Source: an uncultured Lachnospiraceae bacterium (GTDB lineage Bacteria > Bacillota > Clostridia > Lachnospirales > Lachnospiraceae). Taken from it: DNA of 32,239 nucleotides. A program made the position numbers and the translations under genes. The DNA lies in NCBI GenBank assembly GCA_946630825.1, contig CAMOZG010000006.1, positions 1 to 32,239 of the forward strand. Direction: 5' to 3'. Positions 8,544-16,850 of the stretch are shown here, in pieces. Below the pieces are notes generated by a model. The model was not told the origin of the DNA. It saw nothing but the letters and a program-made list of their open reading frames with translations, and did not search any database. Each line of letters starts with the position of its first letter. Position 1 is the stretch's first letter.

Positions 8544-9536
8544 ATGTATAACTTACTGGTTGTAGATGATACAGAAATAAATCTCATGATGACGGAGCGG
8601 CTTTTAAGTGGTATGCCTGTGTCGGTGGATACCGCCACGGGAGGAGAGGACGCACTTAAGCTTTTAGAAAAAAAGGACTACGATCTGTGCTTATTCGACT
8701 ATCAGATGCCGGGTATGAGCGGAGTGGAGCTTTTAAATGCCATGAAAAATATTGACAGGGATGTATCCGGTTCAAAGGTAGTGGCAATGACAGGCACAGA
8801 GGATGAAAAGGCTGCGGATTATTTTATGGAGCTTGGATTTGACGGCTTTTTAAGAAAGCCAATTATAAAAGAGGAGCTCCTGTCCGTTCTTTTTGAAATG
8901 TTAGGTGATCCCATATTTGATGAAGGCACCACGGATCTGTCCCAGGAGGAGATAGAAAAGATACCACAGGATATCAGAAATATTCCGGAGCTTGACCATA
9001 TTTTAGGCATTAAAAATGCGGGGAGTGCCAGGGATTTTATGTCTGCTATCGGAATTTTCTGCAAGGATATAGACCGAAACTCCAAAGAGATCGAAAATGC
9101 TTTTTCATCCGGTGATATGAAGACCTATACCATCAAGGTCCATGGACTTAAAAGTACAGCAAAAATGATAGGTGCCTTAAAGCTTTCTGAGATGGCGGCT
9201 TCATTGGAGGCGGCTTCCAAAAGCCTTGGGGGAGCGGATCTGGCAAAAGACACTGAGGATATGCTGACATTGTACAGAAGCCTCCATGACAAATTAAAGG
9301 ATGCCATGAAGGAAGAAAAGCATGATGCGGCAGCCCAGAAAAAGATTGATGATGCCTATGCCACCCTTAAGGACTATGCCTATGCAGAGGACTATGATCT
9401 TGTGGAGCTTATCTTAGGGGCAATGGAAAACTACACCATGCCAAGTGCCGACAAGGACAGATTTGACAGGATCAAAAAATGCCTTTTGGAATTTGACTTT
9501 GACGGTATCAAAAGTATTTTGGAGGAAGTGGGATGA
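8544..9536 (+). CDS. Response regulator with REC and Hpt domains
   Basis: A 330-residue cytosolic protein. REC spans residues 3-120 (VVDD at 6-9, phospho-Asp52 in LFDYQMPGMSG, Thr83, Lys105 in RKP). An Hpt domain spans about 145-250, with His200 in VHGLKSTAKMIGA, closely like the Hpt of the first kinase. A helical, charged extension of about 75 residues ends the protein; I cannot assign it. The ORF track begins at 8490, which would overlap the preceding gene. I choose the ATG at 8544 because GGGAGGG lies 5 bases upstream and MYNLLVVDD is a normal REC beginning. It fits as the phosphotransfer step between the DegV kinase and the final receiver. No DNA-binding domain is present. Confidence 0.9.
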   Translation: MYNLLVVDDTEINLMMTERLLSGMPVSVDTATGGEDALKLLEKKDYDLCLFDYQMPGMSGVELLNAMKNIDRDVSGSKVVAMTGTEDEKAADYFMELGFDGFLRKPIIKEELLSVLFEMLGDPIFDEGTTDLSQEEIEKIPQDIRNIPELDHILGIKNAGSARDFMSAIGIFCKDIDRNSKEIENAFSSGDMKTYTIKVHGLKSTAKMIGALKLSEMAASLEAASKSLGGADLAKDTEDMLTLYRSLHDKLKDAMKEEKHDAAAQKKIDDAYATLKDYAYAEDYDLVELILGAMENYTMPSADKDRFDRIKKCLLEFDFDGIKSILEEVG

Positions 9537-10303
9537 GTAAAAAGGACACGGTCCTCATAGTCAGTACCCAGGAAAACTTCTTTGTAAATGGTATTGAATT
9601 TAAACTCAACAGCTTTGGGTTTAACGGTATTTACGTTCCCTGTGATTTTGAGACACTGATGCAGTACAGTGATCATGCGGATCTGATCATATATTACATG
9701 GATGAGCATGTGTACGAACATGTCAAGATCCATACCCTTTTAAAGGATATGGTCATGGCTTCCGGCAAACAGATCATACTCATTGGAGAAAGAACAGAGT
9801 ATGAGGCGGTGACCAGGGACCTTTCCGAGAAATACATACTAAAATGGTTTGAGCGACCCTTTGATATGCTAAAGCTTATGAATTTAGTGGGAGCTTTCTT
9901 CAGGGGAGAGACCTCCATAGACATAAGCCAGAAGCATATACTTATCATTGATGATGATGTCACCTACATGGAGATGATCAAAAACTGGCTTAAGGACGAG
10001 TATCTGGTGACACTTACGCCCTCAGCCGTAAAGGCGCTGCCTTATCTCCAGCGAAAGAGGATGGATCTGATAATCCTGGATTATGAGATGCCGGAGATGT
10101 CGGGACCGGAGTTTTTAAAGCAGCTCCACGAAGCTCCTGTAAATAACGACATACCTGTAGTATTTCTTACCGGGCATCAGGATAAGGAAAGCGTGATGAA
10201 TGCCTTGGGGCAAAAGCCGGATGGCTACCTCTTAAAGACCATTGACAATAAGACCCTGCATAAAAAACTGGGGAGTTACTTTTTGGGAAACGAAATAAGC
10301 TGA
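9533..10303 (+). CDS. Tandem receiver protein (degenerate REC + canonical REC)
   Basis: A 256-residue protein whose ATG overlaps the previous stop (ATGA), implying translational coupling. Residues 5-122 have a receiver-like alpha/beta pattern but lack the acidic pair and phospho-Asp (YYMDEH at the expected place), with RPF near the end. Residues 134-250 form a canonical REC: IIDDD at 138-142, phospho-Asp183 in ILDYEMPEMSG and Thr213. Lys235 is followed by Thr where Pro is usual. There is no HTH, GGDEF, EAL or other output domain, so it probably acts by protein contact as the terminal phosphate acceptor of the relay. A terminator follows directly. Confidence 0.85.
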   Translation: MSKKDTVLIVSTQENFFVNGIEFKLNSFGFNGIYVPCDFETLMQYSDHADLIIYYMDEHVYEHVKIHTLLKDMVMASGKQIILIGERTEYEAVTRDLSEKYILKWFERPFDMLKLMNLVGAFFRGETSIDISQKHILIIDDDVTYMEMIKNWLKDEYLVTLTPSAVKALPYLQRKRMDLIILDYEMPEMSGPEFLKQLHEAPVNNDIPVVFLTGHQDKESVMNALGQKPDGYLLKTIDNKTLHKKLGSYFLGNEIS

Positions 10304-10309
10304 CTGTCT

Positions 10310-10357
10310 GAGCCCGAGATCCATTGTCTGCAAAAGCCATTGGACGGGCTCTTTTTT
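10310..10357 (+). terminator. Rho-independent terminator
   Basis: GAGCCCG (10310-10316) pairs with CGGGCTC (10345-10351). An inner TCCA/TGGA stem sits beside a small bulge, and six T (10352-10357) follow immediately. It begins 7 bases after the last relay gene and marks the end of that transcription unit. Confidence 0.85.
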
Positions 10358-10358
10358 A

Positions 10359-10387
10359 TTGTATTGTTAGTGATTTTTTGGTATAAT
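10359..10387 (+). promoter_or_regulatory. Sigma-A-type promoter with extended -10
   Basis: TGGTATAAT at 10379-10387 is an extended -10 with a perfect TATAAT hexamer. TTGTAT at 10359-10364, 17 bases upstream of it, is a weak -35. Transcription would begin near 10394, about 38 bases before the SEC-C gene. Its place right after a terminator supports the call. Confidence 0.75.
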
Positions 10388-10431
10388 ATCATCCGATATT
10401 TTTTACATAAATGCAAAGGATGGATTAGGTT

Positions 10432-10980
10432 ATGGCATTATTAGACGAATGGAAAAAACTTGCATACGACGAGACCAAGGACAGAAACACACTTAAAAAG
10501 ATCTGGGATGAATACTTTGTAAAGGAAAAGGAGACCTACGAAAAGCTTCTTGCCGCTCCTGATGAAAAAGTGACAGGCACGGTGAAGGAACTTGCCGATA
10601 GATTTGAACTTACCCTGATGGAGATGACGGGATTTTTGGATGGCATCAATGACAGCCTTAAAGCTCCAAATCCCATTGACACCATGGAGGAGGACACGGA
10701 AGTTTCCCTTGAATTTGACAAGGAGAGATTATACAAAAATATGGTGAGAGCCGAAGCCGACTGGCTTTACGGACTTCCCCAGTGGGATGATATCTTTGAC
10801 GAGGAGAAAAGAAAAGAGCTTTACAAAGAGGAAAAGGCATCCCGTACCTATCATAAGACCATTAAGGTTGGGAGAAACGATCCCTGTCCCTGCGGCAGCG
10901 GCAAAAAGTACAAGCAGTGCTGCATGAAAAAGGATCAGCAAAAGGAACGCGAGGCATTGGCAGAATTGCAGCAAATATAG
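10432..10980 (+). CDS. SEC-C zinc-motif protein
   Basis: A 182-residue protein ending in a SEC-C motif (residues about 146-164: [18 protein letters not shown]). This is the zinc-binding CxC...CC module best known from the SecA C-terminus, where it contacts SecB and ribosomes, and also found on many small proteins of unknown role. The first 140 residues are acidic and mainly helical, with no domain I recognise. AAAGGA lies 11 bases before the ATG. It is the first gene after the terminator/promoter pair and sits 15 bases before thrS. A link to translation is plausible from the motif and the neighbour but not shown. Confidence 0.88.
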   Translation: MALLDEWKKLAYDETKDRNTLKKIWDEYFVKEKETYEKLLAAPDEKVTGTVKELADRFELTLMEMTGFLDGINDSLKAPNPIDTMEEDTEVSLEFDKERLYKNMVRAEADWLYGLPQWDDIFDEEKRKELYKEEKASRTYHKTIKVGRNDPCPCGSGKKYKQCCMKKDQQKEREALAELQQI

Positions 10981-10995
10981 ATAGGAGGTGGAAAA

Positions 10996-12978
10996 ATGAA
11001 AATTACACTTAAGGACGGCTCCCAAAAGGAGTATGATAAGGAACTTAGAGCTATAGATGTGGCATACGACATAAGCGAGGGCTTAGCAAGAAACTGTATG
11101 GCGGCACGTATTGACGGAGAGATATGTGATCTGCGTACCGTAATTGATAAGGACTGCAGCCTGGAACTTTTGACAGCCGCTGATCCCGAGGGACTCAGGG
11201 TTCTGCGTCATACCACATCACATGTGCTGGCACAGGCTGTTAAAAATCTGTATCCTGAGGCAAAGCTTGCCATAGGACCTGCTATTGACGAGGGCTTTTA
11301 CTACGATTTTGATATGCAGTCCCTTTCCAGGGAGGATCTGGATGCCATAGAGGCTGAAATGAAAAAGATCATCAAGGCAGGAGCGGAAATAAAGCGTTTT
11401 GAGCTGCCAAGGGATGAGGCAATCAAGCTTATGCAGGAGCGGGGCGAGACCTACAAGGTGGAGCTTATAGAGGATCTGCCGGAGGGTGAGACCATATCCT
11501 TTTATGAGCAGGGAGACGGCTTTGTGGATCTGTGTGCCGGTCCCCATATTATGAAGATAAGCAAGTCGGTGATAAAAGCATTTAAGCTGACCTCCTCCTC
11601 AGGTGCATATTGGAGGGGCGACGAGCACAATGCCATGCTTACCCGCATCTATGGCACTGCTTTTGCCTCAAAGGAGGAGCTGGAGGCTCATCTTGCCGAG
11701 CTGGCAGACAGGAAAAACCGGGATCACAACAAGCTGGGTCGTGAGATGCAGCTATTTACCACAGCGGATGTGGTAGGACAGGGGCTTCCTCTTTTGATGC
11801 CAAAGGGCTATAAGATCATGCAGAAGATGATCCGCTGGATCGAGGACCTTGAGGACAATGAATGGGGTTATGAGAGGACAAAGACTCCCTTCATGGCAAA
11901 GCCTGACCTGTACAAGCAGTCACAGCACTGGTATCACTACAAGGAGGGTATGTTTGTTATACCGGATCCATCAGATCCTGAAAATGAGGACAAGATGCTG
12001 GCGCTTCGCCCCATGACCTGTCCTTTCCAGTATTATGTTTTCAAGGCTACTCCCCACAGTTACAGGGATATGCCTCACCGTTATTCCGAGACCTCCACTC
12101 TTTTCAGAAACGAGGACTCGGGAGAGATGCACGGACTTACCCGTGTAAGACAGTTTACCCTGTCTGAGGGTCACCTTATCGTGCGTCCCGACCAGATGGT
12201 GGAGGAGTTCAAAAACTGTCTGGCGCTGGCAAAATATGTGATGCAGACTCTCGGAGTGGAGCAGGATGTTACCTATCGCCTGTCCAAGTGGGATCCTGCC
12301 AACAAGGACAAATACATTGGTGACGCTGAGACCTGGGAAAAGACCCAGCAGCACATCAGGGATATTTTGACGGAGCTTGATATAGACTTTTACGAGGCTG
12401 ACGGCGAGGCGGCATTTTACGGTCCCAAGGTGGATATCAACACCAAAAATGTCTATGGCAAGGACGACACGGTCATCACGGTTCAGTGGGATGAGTACAA
12501 TGCCGAGCTTTTTGACATGTACTATATTGATGAAAAGGGAGAAAAGACCCGTCCCGCCATCATCCACCGTTCATCTATCGGTTCATATGAGCGTACTCTG
12601 GCATGGCTTACGGAAAAGTATGCAGGCAAGTTCCCTACATGGCTGTGCCCCGAGCAGGTGCGTATCATACCCATATCCGAAAAGTACTTTGACTATGCCG
12701 AAAAGGTGGCAGCGGAATTCAAGAAATACGGTATCGATCACACCATTGACAGACGTTCCGAAAAGATGGGCTTCAAGATCAGAGAGGCCAGACTGGATCG
12801 TCTGCCCTACATGGTCGTAGTGGGAGAAAAGGAAGAAGCAGACCGGACGGTTTCTGTCAGAAGCAGGTTTGCAGGAGACGAGGGAGTAAAGCCCCTTCAG
12901 GAATTTATAGATGATATTTGCGAAGAGATTCGCACCAAGACCATAAGGCAGGAAGAACCGCAAAAAGATGAAAAATAA
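10996..12978 (+). CDS. thrS: Threonyl-tRNA synthetase
   Basis: Charges tRNA(Thr) in the cytosol. The 660 residues hold an N-terminal TGS domain (about 1-60) and an editing domain with HTTSH and DLCAGPH. The class II core has RNEDSGEMHGL (motif 2) and IIHRSSIGSYER (motif 3), followed by an anticodon-binding domain starting near EQVRIIPIS. The zinc ligands Cys (in MTCPFQ) and two His (SEGH, IIHR) appear conserved. MTCPFQ replaces the usual MNCPGH, which marks a divergent ThrRS subgroup. A strong AGGAGGTG site precedes the ATG. The 15-base gap upstream leaves no room for a T-box leader. The C-terminus overlaps the next gene by 11 bases. Confidence 0.96.
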   Translation: MKITLKDGSQKEYDKELRAIDVAYDISEGLARNCMAARIDGEICDLRTVIDKDCSLELLTAADPEGLRVLRHTTSHVLAQAVKNLYPEAKLAIGPAIDEGFYYDFDMQSLSREDLDAIEAEMKKIIKAGAEIKRFELPRDEAIKLMQERGETYKVELIEDLPEGETISFYEQGDGFVDLCAGPHIMKISKSVIKAFKLTSSSGAYWRGDEHNAMLTRIYGTAFASKEELEAHLAELADRKNRDHNKLGREMQLFTTADVVGQGLPLLMPKGYKIMQKMIRWIEDLEDNEWGYERTKTPFMAKPDLYKQSQHWYHYKEGMFVIPDPSDPENEDKMLALRPMTCPFQYYVFKATPHSYRDMPHRYSETSTLFRNEDSGEMHGLTRVRQFTLSEGHLIVRPDQMVEEFKNCLALAKYVMQTLGVEQDVTYRLSKWDPANKDKYIGDAETWEKTQQHIRDILTELDIDFYEADGEAAFYGPKVDINTKNVYGKDDTVITVQWDEYNAELFDMYYIDEKGEKTRPAIIHRSSIGSYERTLAWLTEKYAGKFPTWLCPEQVRIIPISEKYFDYAEKVAAEFKKYGIDHTIDRRSEKMGFKIREARLDRLPYMVVVGEKEEADRTVSVRSRFAGDEGVKPLQEFIDDICEEIRTKTIRQEEPQKDEK

Positions 12979-14371
12979 AGTAACCGCCATCATTCTTGTG
13001 GCATTACTTATAGCGGTATTTTTGTGGCAGGATCCATGGAAAAATACAAAGGCACAGGAGGTCTCCGCCGATATGACCGGGATGGAGGCCTCCGAAGAAA
13101 AAGCCGGCATTACCCTTGATAAGAGGATACTTGTGATCGAGACCAATATAAATGCCATTATGGAAAAAGCTTCGCCGGAGTTTTTCGGGAACCATCCTGT
13201 TACAGACAGCTTTTTTTTCTGGATTGTCCAAAACTATGGGGATGATGTACTAAAAAAAATAGTGGAAAACCGGGATTATGCGGATCCAAAGGTCTGGTTT
13301 CGCATAACCGGAAAGTCCATTCATGTCTTATATGATGAGTATGCATCTTATGTGGGACTTGACGCCTGGGACTATTCCCATGTACATCATATAGATTCTG
13401 AAAATGACACAGTGGAGTTTGTCTTTTCCGGGGATGTGACCATTCACGAAGGGGCAGCCACCACTTTGCACATGGAAGAATGTGAAAACGGTATTACAGA
13501 CTGCTTTTCCCCGGATCTTATGGAGGTAATGCAGGGGGCGGATGTCTTTGCGGTAAATAATGAGTTCTGTTACAGCAAAAGAGGCGAGCCCACTGCCGGA
13601 AAGGACTATACTTTCCGTGCTGATCCAAAGAGGGTGGAGGATCTGAAAAAATTGGGGTGCGATCTGGCATGTCTGGCAAACAATCACGTCTTTGACTATG
13701 GCGAAGAAGCCTTAAGTGACACCCTAAAGACTTTAAAAGATGCCAAGCTTCCCTACATAGGTGCGGGAGAAAACCTAAGGGAAGCTGAGCGGATACAATA
13801 CTATATCTGGCAGGGACTTAAGATCGCCATTGTAAATGCTACCCAGATCGAAAGATCCACCACATTTACAAGAGAGGCAACCGCCACCCAGTCAGGAGTT
13901 TTTAAGACCTTAAATCCCGATAACTGCATCAAAGCTATTACAAAGGCAAAGAAAAATGCGGATCTGTGTCTGGTGGCTGTTCACTGGGGCACCGAGGGCA
14001 ATGCCATGTACGGCAGTGATCAGACGGCTCTTGCCACAGCCTATGTGGGTGCAGGGGCTGATGCCATAATCGGAGGTCACACCCACTGTCTTCAGGGAAT
14101 TGAGTACATGAATGATGTACCCATATTCTACAGCCTTGGAAACTTCTGGTTTTCCACCTCAGGCAATATGCCGGCGGACTATGATACAGGTCTTGCGGTA
14201 ATCAGGATCACCTCTGAGGGAAAGATAAAGCCGGCATTTGTTCCGGCACATTTTAGCGGCGCAGAGGTCTCTCTTTGTACCAATGAAGAAGCAGAGCGAA
14301 TTTACAGTCATATAGAATCAATATCACAAAGCACCCTTATAGACTCTAAGGGCAGGATCAAAAGGAGGTAA
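12968..14371 (+). CDS. CapA-like (PGA_cap) metallophosphatase-fold protein
   Basis: A 467-residue protein with one N-terminal hydrophobic segment (about residues 5-20), either a signal anchor or an uncleaved signal, so the body is probably outside the membrane. The PGA_cap domain covers about 155-440, with FSGDVTIH, VNNEFCY, LANNHVFDYG, VAVHWGTE, GGHTHCLQG and SLGNFWFS. These are the metal-site motifs of the CapA family, which takes part in poly-gamma-glutamate capsule synthesis in Bacillus. No capB/capC partners are present, so capsule synthesis is not supported and an envelope hydrolase or phosphatase role is an alternative. Residues about 50-125 are an extra domain that I cannot name. It overlaps thrS by 11 bases. 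Confidence 0.85.
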   Translation: MKNKVTAIILVALLIAVFLWQDPWKNTKAQEVSADMTGMEASEEKAGITLDKRILVIETNINAIMEKASPEFFGNHPVTDSFFFWIVQNYGDDVLKKIVENRDYADPKVWFRITGKSIHVLYDEYASYVGLDAWDYSHVHHIDSENDTVEFVFSGDVTIHEGAATTLHMEECENGITDCFSPDLMEVMQGADVFAVNNEFCYSKRGEPTAGKDYTFRADPKRVEDLKKLGCDLACLANNHVFDYGEEALSDTLKTLKDAKLPYIGAGENLREAERIQYYIWQGLKIAIVNATQIERSTTFTREATATQSGVFKTLNPDNCIKAITKAKKNADLCLVAVHWGTEGNAMYGSDQTALATAYVGAGADAIIGGHTHCLQGIEYMNDVPIFYSLGNFWFSTSGNMPADYDTGLAVIRITSEGKIKPAFVPAHFSGAEVSLCTNEEAERIYSHIESISQSTLIDSKGRIKRR

Positions 14372-14372
14372 C

Positions 14373-15914
14373 ATGAGTAAAAAACCTACAGTTTTAATGA
14401 TACTTGACGGATTCGGAGTAAACGACAATCCGGAGGCTAATTCAGTGGCAATGGCAAATACCCCCGTCATAGATTCCCTTAAGGAAAACTATCCCTGGCA
14501 GCTTGGCTATGCATCAGGGCTGGCTGTGGGACTTCCCGACGGACAGATGGGAAATTCCGAGGTGGGTCATATGAATATGGGCGCCGGACGTATAGTCTAT
14601 CAGGAGCTTACCCGGATCTCCAAGGAAATAGAGGATGGAGAGTTTTTTGAAAATGAGGCACTTAAGAGTGCTTTTTCCAATGCAAAGGCAAATAACAGCG
14701 CTGTCCATATGTACGGACTGGTTTCCGACGGAGGGGTTCACAGCCACAATACCCATATTTACGGACTTTTGGAAATGGCTAAAAGAGAGGGAGTATCTGA
14801 GGTCTTCGTTCACTGTTATTTAGACGGACGGGATACGGCTCCCACCTCTGGACTTGGCTTTGTACAGGAACTGGAAGCCAAGATGAAGGAAATAGGCGTA
14901 GGTAAAGTGGCGACCCTTTCCGGACGTTACTATGCCATGGACCGTGACAACCGCTGGGATCGGGTGGAAAAAGCTTATGAGAATCTCACCCTTGGAAACG
15001 GTGTCCAGGCTGCATCAGCCACTGAGGCACTGGAAAAGTCCTATGCAGAGGATGTAACTGACGAGTTTGTGCTTCCCACTACCATACTTACAGACGGAAA
15101 GCCTACCGCAGTTATCAAGGACGGAGACTCCATCATCAATTTCAATTTCCGTCCCGACCGTGCCCGTGAGATTACACGCTGCTTCTGCTGTGACGATTTT
15201 GACGGCTTTGACAGAGGTCCCAGGAAAAAGGTAACCTATGTCTGCTTTACGGAGTATGATGTGACCATTCCAAACAAGGAGATTGCATTCAAAAAGGTGG
15301 AGCTAAAAAACACCTTTGGTGAATATCTGGCAGCCCATGGCATGAAGCAGGCGAGGATCGCAGAGACGGAAAAATATGCCCATGTCACCTTCTTTTTCAA
15401 CGGCGGAGTAGAGGAGCCCAATGAGGGTGAGGACAGAGTTCTTGTAAACTCTCCCAAAGTAGCTACCTATGATCTGCAGCCTGAGATGAGCGCCCCTGAG
15501 GTATGCGACAAGCTTTGCACAGCCATCAGAAGCGGCGAGTATGATGTGATCATTATAAACTTTGCAAACCCGGATATGGTGGGTCATACCGGTGTTATAG
15601 AAGCTGCAGTAAAGGCAGTGGAGACAGTAGATACATGCGTGGGAAAAGCCGTGGAGGCTGTAAAGGAAATGGACGGAGTGCTCTTCATCTGTGCGGATCA
15701 CGGCAACTGTGAGCAGATGATAGACTATGAGACGGGAGAGCCCTGGACTGCCCATACCACAAATCCCGTACCCTTTATTTTAGTAAATGCAGATCCGGCT
15801 TACGGTCTGGCTGAGGGCGGAAAGCTTTGTGATATCGTACCCACTCTTATAGAGCTTATGGGCATGGAAAAGCCTGCCGAGATGACAGGACGTTCACTTC
15901 TTGTAAGGAAATAA
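14373..15914 (+). CDS. gpmI: 2,3-bisphosphoglycerate-independent phosphoglycerate mutase
   Basis: Converts 3-phosphoglycerate to 2-phosphoglycerate with two Mn ions. The 513 residues match the full family length. The N-terminal metal site carries Asp12 (LDGFG) and the phosphoserine Ser62 lies in QMGNSEVGHMNMG. The inserted transferase domain has HCYLDGRDT and the second metal site has CADHGNCEQM. AGGAGG lies directly upstream and the gene begins 1 base after the capA-like stop. It is the second glycolytic gene of the window, after tpiA, which in many Firmicutes lies next to it. Here about 13 kb separates them. Confidence 0.97.
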   Translation: MSKKPTVLMILDGFGVNDNPEANSVAMANTPVIDSLKENYPWQLGYASGLAVGLPDGQMGNSEVGHMNMGAGRIVYQELTRISKEIEDGEFFENEALKSAFSNAKANNSAVHMYGLVSDGGVHSHNTHIYGLLEMAKREGVSEVFVHCYLDGRDTAPTSGLGFVQELEAKMKEIGVGKVATLSGRYYAMDRDNRWDRVEKAYENLTLGNGVQAASATEALEKSYAEDVTDEFVLPTTILTDGKPTAVIKDGDSIINFNFRPDRAREITRCFCCDDFDGFDRGPRKKVTYVCFTEYDVTIPNKEIAFKKVELKNTFGEYLAAHGMKQARIAETEKYAHVTFFFNGGVEEPNEGEDRVLVNSPKVATYDLQPEMSAPEVCDKLCTAIRSGEYDVIIINFANPDMVGHTGVIEAAVKAVETVDTCVGKAVEAVKEMDGVLFICADHGNCEQMIDYETGEPWTAHTTNPVPFILVNADPAYGLAEGGKLCDIVPTLIELMGMEKPAEMTGRSLLVRK

Positions 15915-15941
15915 TGTCTGCCGTATAGAAAGGAAATATAA

Positions 15942-16814
15942 ATGAACGAATACAGCCCGGTAAAATCCGGTAAGGTAAGAGAGGTATATGATATTGGAGA
16001 CAGGCTGATCCTTTTAGCCACGGATCGCATATCCGCCTTTGATGTGATACTTAAAAACGAGATCACTGACAAGGGAGCCATACTGACAAAGATGTCGGAG
16101 TTCTGGTTTAATTACACAAAGGATGTGATCAAAAACCATCTGATCTCCACTGATATAAATGATATGCCTGAGTTTTTCAGGAAACCCAAGTATGAGGGGC
16201 ATGTGACCCTTTGCAAAAAGCTTGAGATGCTGCCCATAGAGTGCATAGTAAGGGGCTACATCACCGGTACAGGCTGGGCAAGCTATCAGAAGGACGGTAC
16301 TGTCTGCGGCATAGGTCTGCCTGAGGGTCTGGTGGAAAGCGACAAGTTGCCCCAGCCCATATATACCCCCACCACAAAGGCGGATCTGGGGGATCATGAC
16401 GAGCATATCACCTATGAAAAGACAGTAGAGATCTTAGAGGAGCTCTATCCCCACAGAGGTCAGGAGCTGGCATCCACCCTTAAGGTAAAGACTTTGGAGC
16501 TTTATAAGAAATGCTCGGATTATGCCAGGGAAAAGGGCATCATCATAGCCGATACCAAGTTTGAGTTTGGCCTGGATGAGGAAGGAAATGTGGTCTTGGG
16601 TGACGAGATGCTGACCCCCGACAGTTCCAGATTCTGGCCCGTGGAGGGCTATGAGCCCGGCAAGAGCCAGCCTTCCTTTGACAAGCAGTATGTAAGGGAC
16701 TGGCTTAAGGCACATCCCGACAGTGACTATGATCTGCCTCAGGATGTGGTGGATATGACCATTTCAAAGTACAAAGAGGCTTACTATCTTTTGACAGGAA
16801 AAAACTGGCAGTAA
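15942..16814 (+). CDS. purC: Phosphoribosylaminoimidazole-succinocarboxamide synthase
   Basis: Joins CAIR and aspartate with ATP to form SAICAR in de novo purine synthesis. The 290 residues are full length (longer subtype). Family marks are SGKVREVYDIGD and the ATDRISAFDV signature near the N-terminus, the central VRGYITGTGW, and DSSRFWPVEGY with GKSQPSFDKQ near the C-terminus. An AAAGGA site precedes the ATG. It sits 36 bases before purB, whose enzyme acts on its product. Confidence 0.96.
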   Translation: MNEYSPVKSGKVREVYDIGDRLILLATDRISAFDVILKNEITDKGAILTKMSEFWFNYTKDVIKNHLISTDINDMPEFFRKPKYEGHVTLCKKLEMLPIECIVRGYITGTGWASYQKDGTVCGIGLPEGLVESDKLPQPIYTPTTKADLGDHDEHITYEKTVEILEELYPHRGQELASTLKVKTLELYKKCSDYAREKGIIIADTKFEFGLDEEGNVVLGDEMLTPDSSRFWPVEGYEPGKSQPSFDKQYVRDWLKAHPDSDYDLPQDVVDMTISKYKEAYYLLTGKNWQ

Positions 16815-16850
16815 GGTAAAGTTGAGTATAAACACATTTAAGGAGGCCAT

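Noticed and set aside
10981-10995. T-box leader for thrS (and likewise for gltX at 25173-25192)
   Set aside because: The gaps of 15 and 20 bases are too short for a T-box, which needs well over 150 bases.
11971-12820. Minus-strand 198-residue and plus-strand 123-residue ORFs inside thrS
   Set aside because: Both are shadow frames of the conserved ThrRS core.
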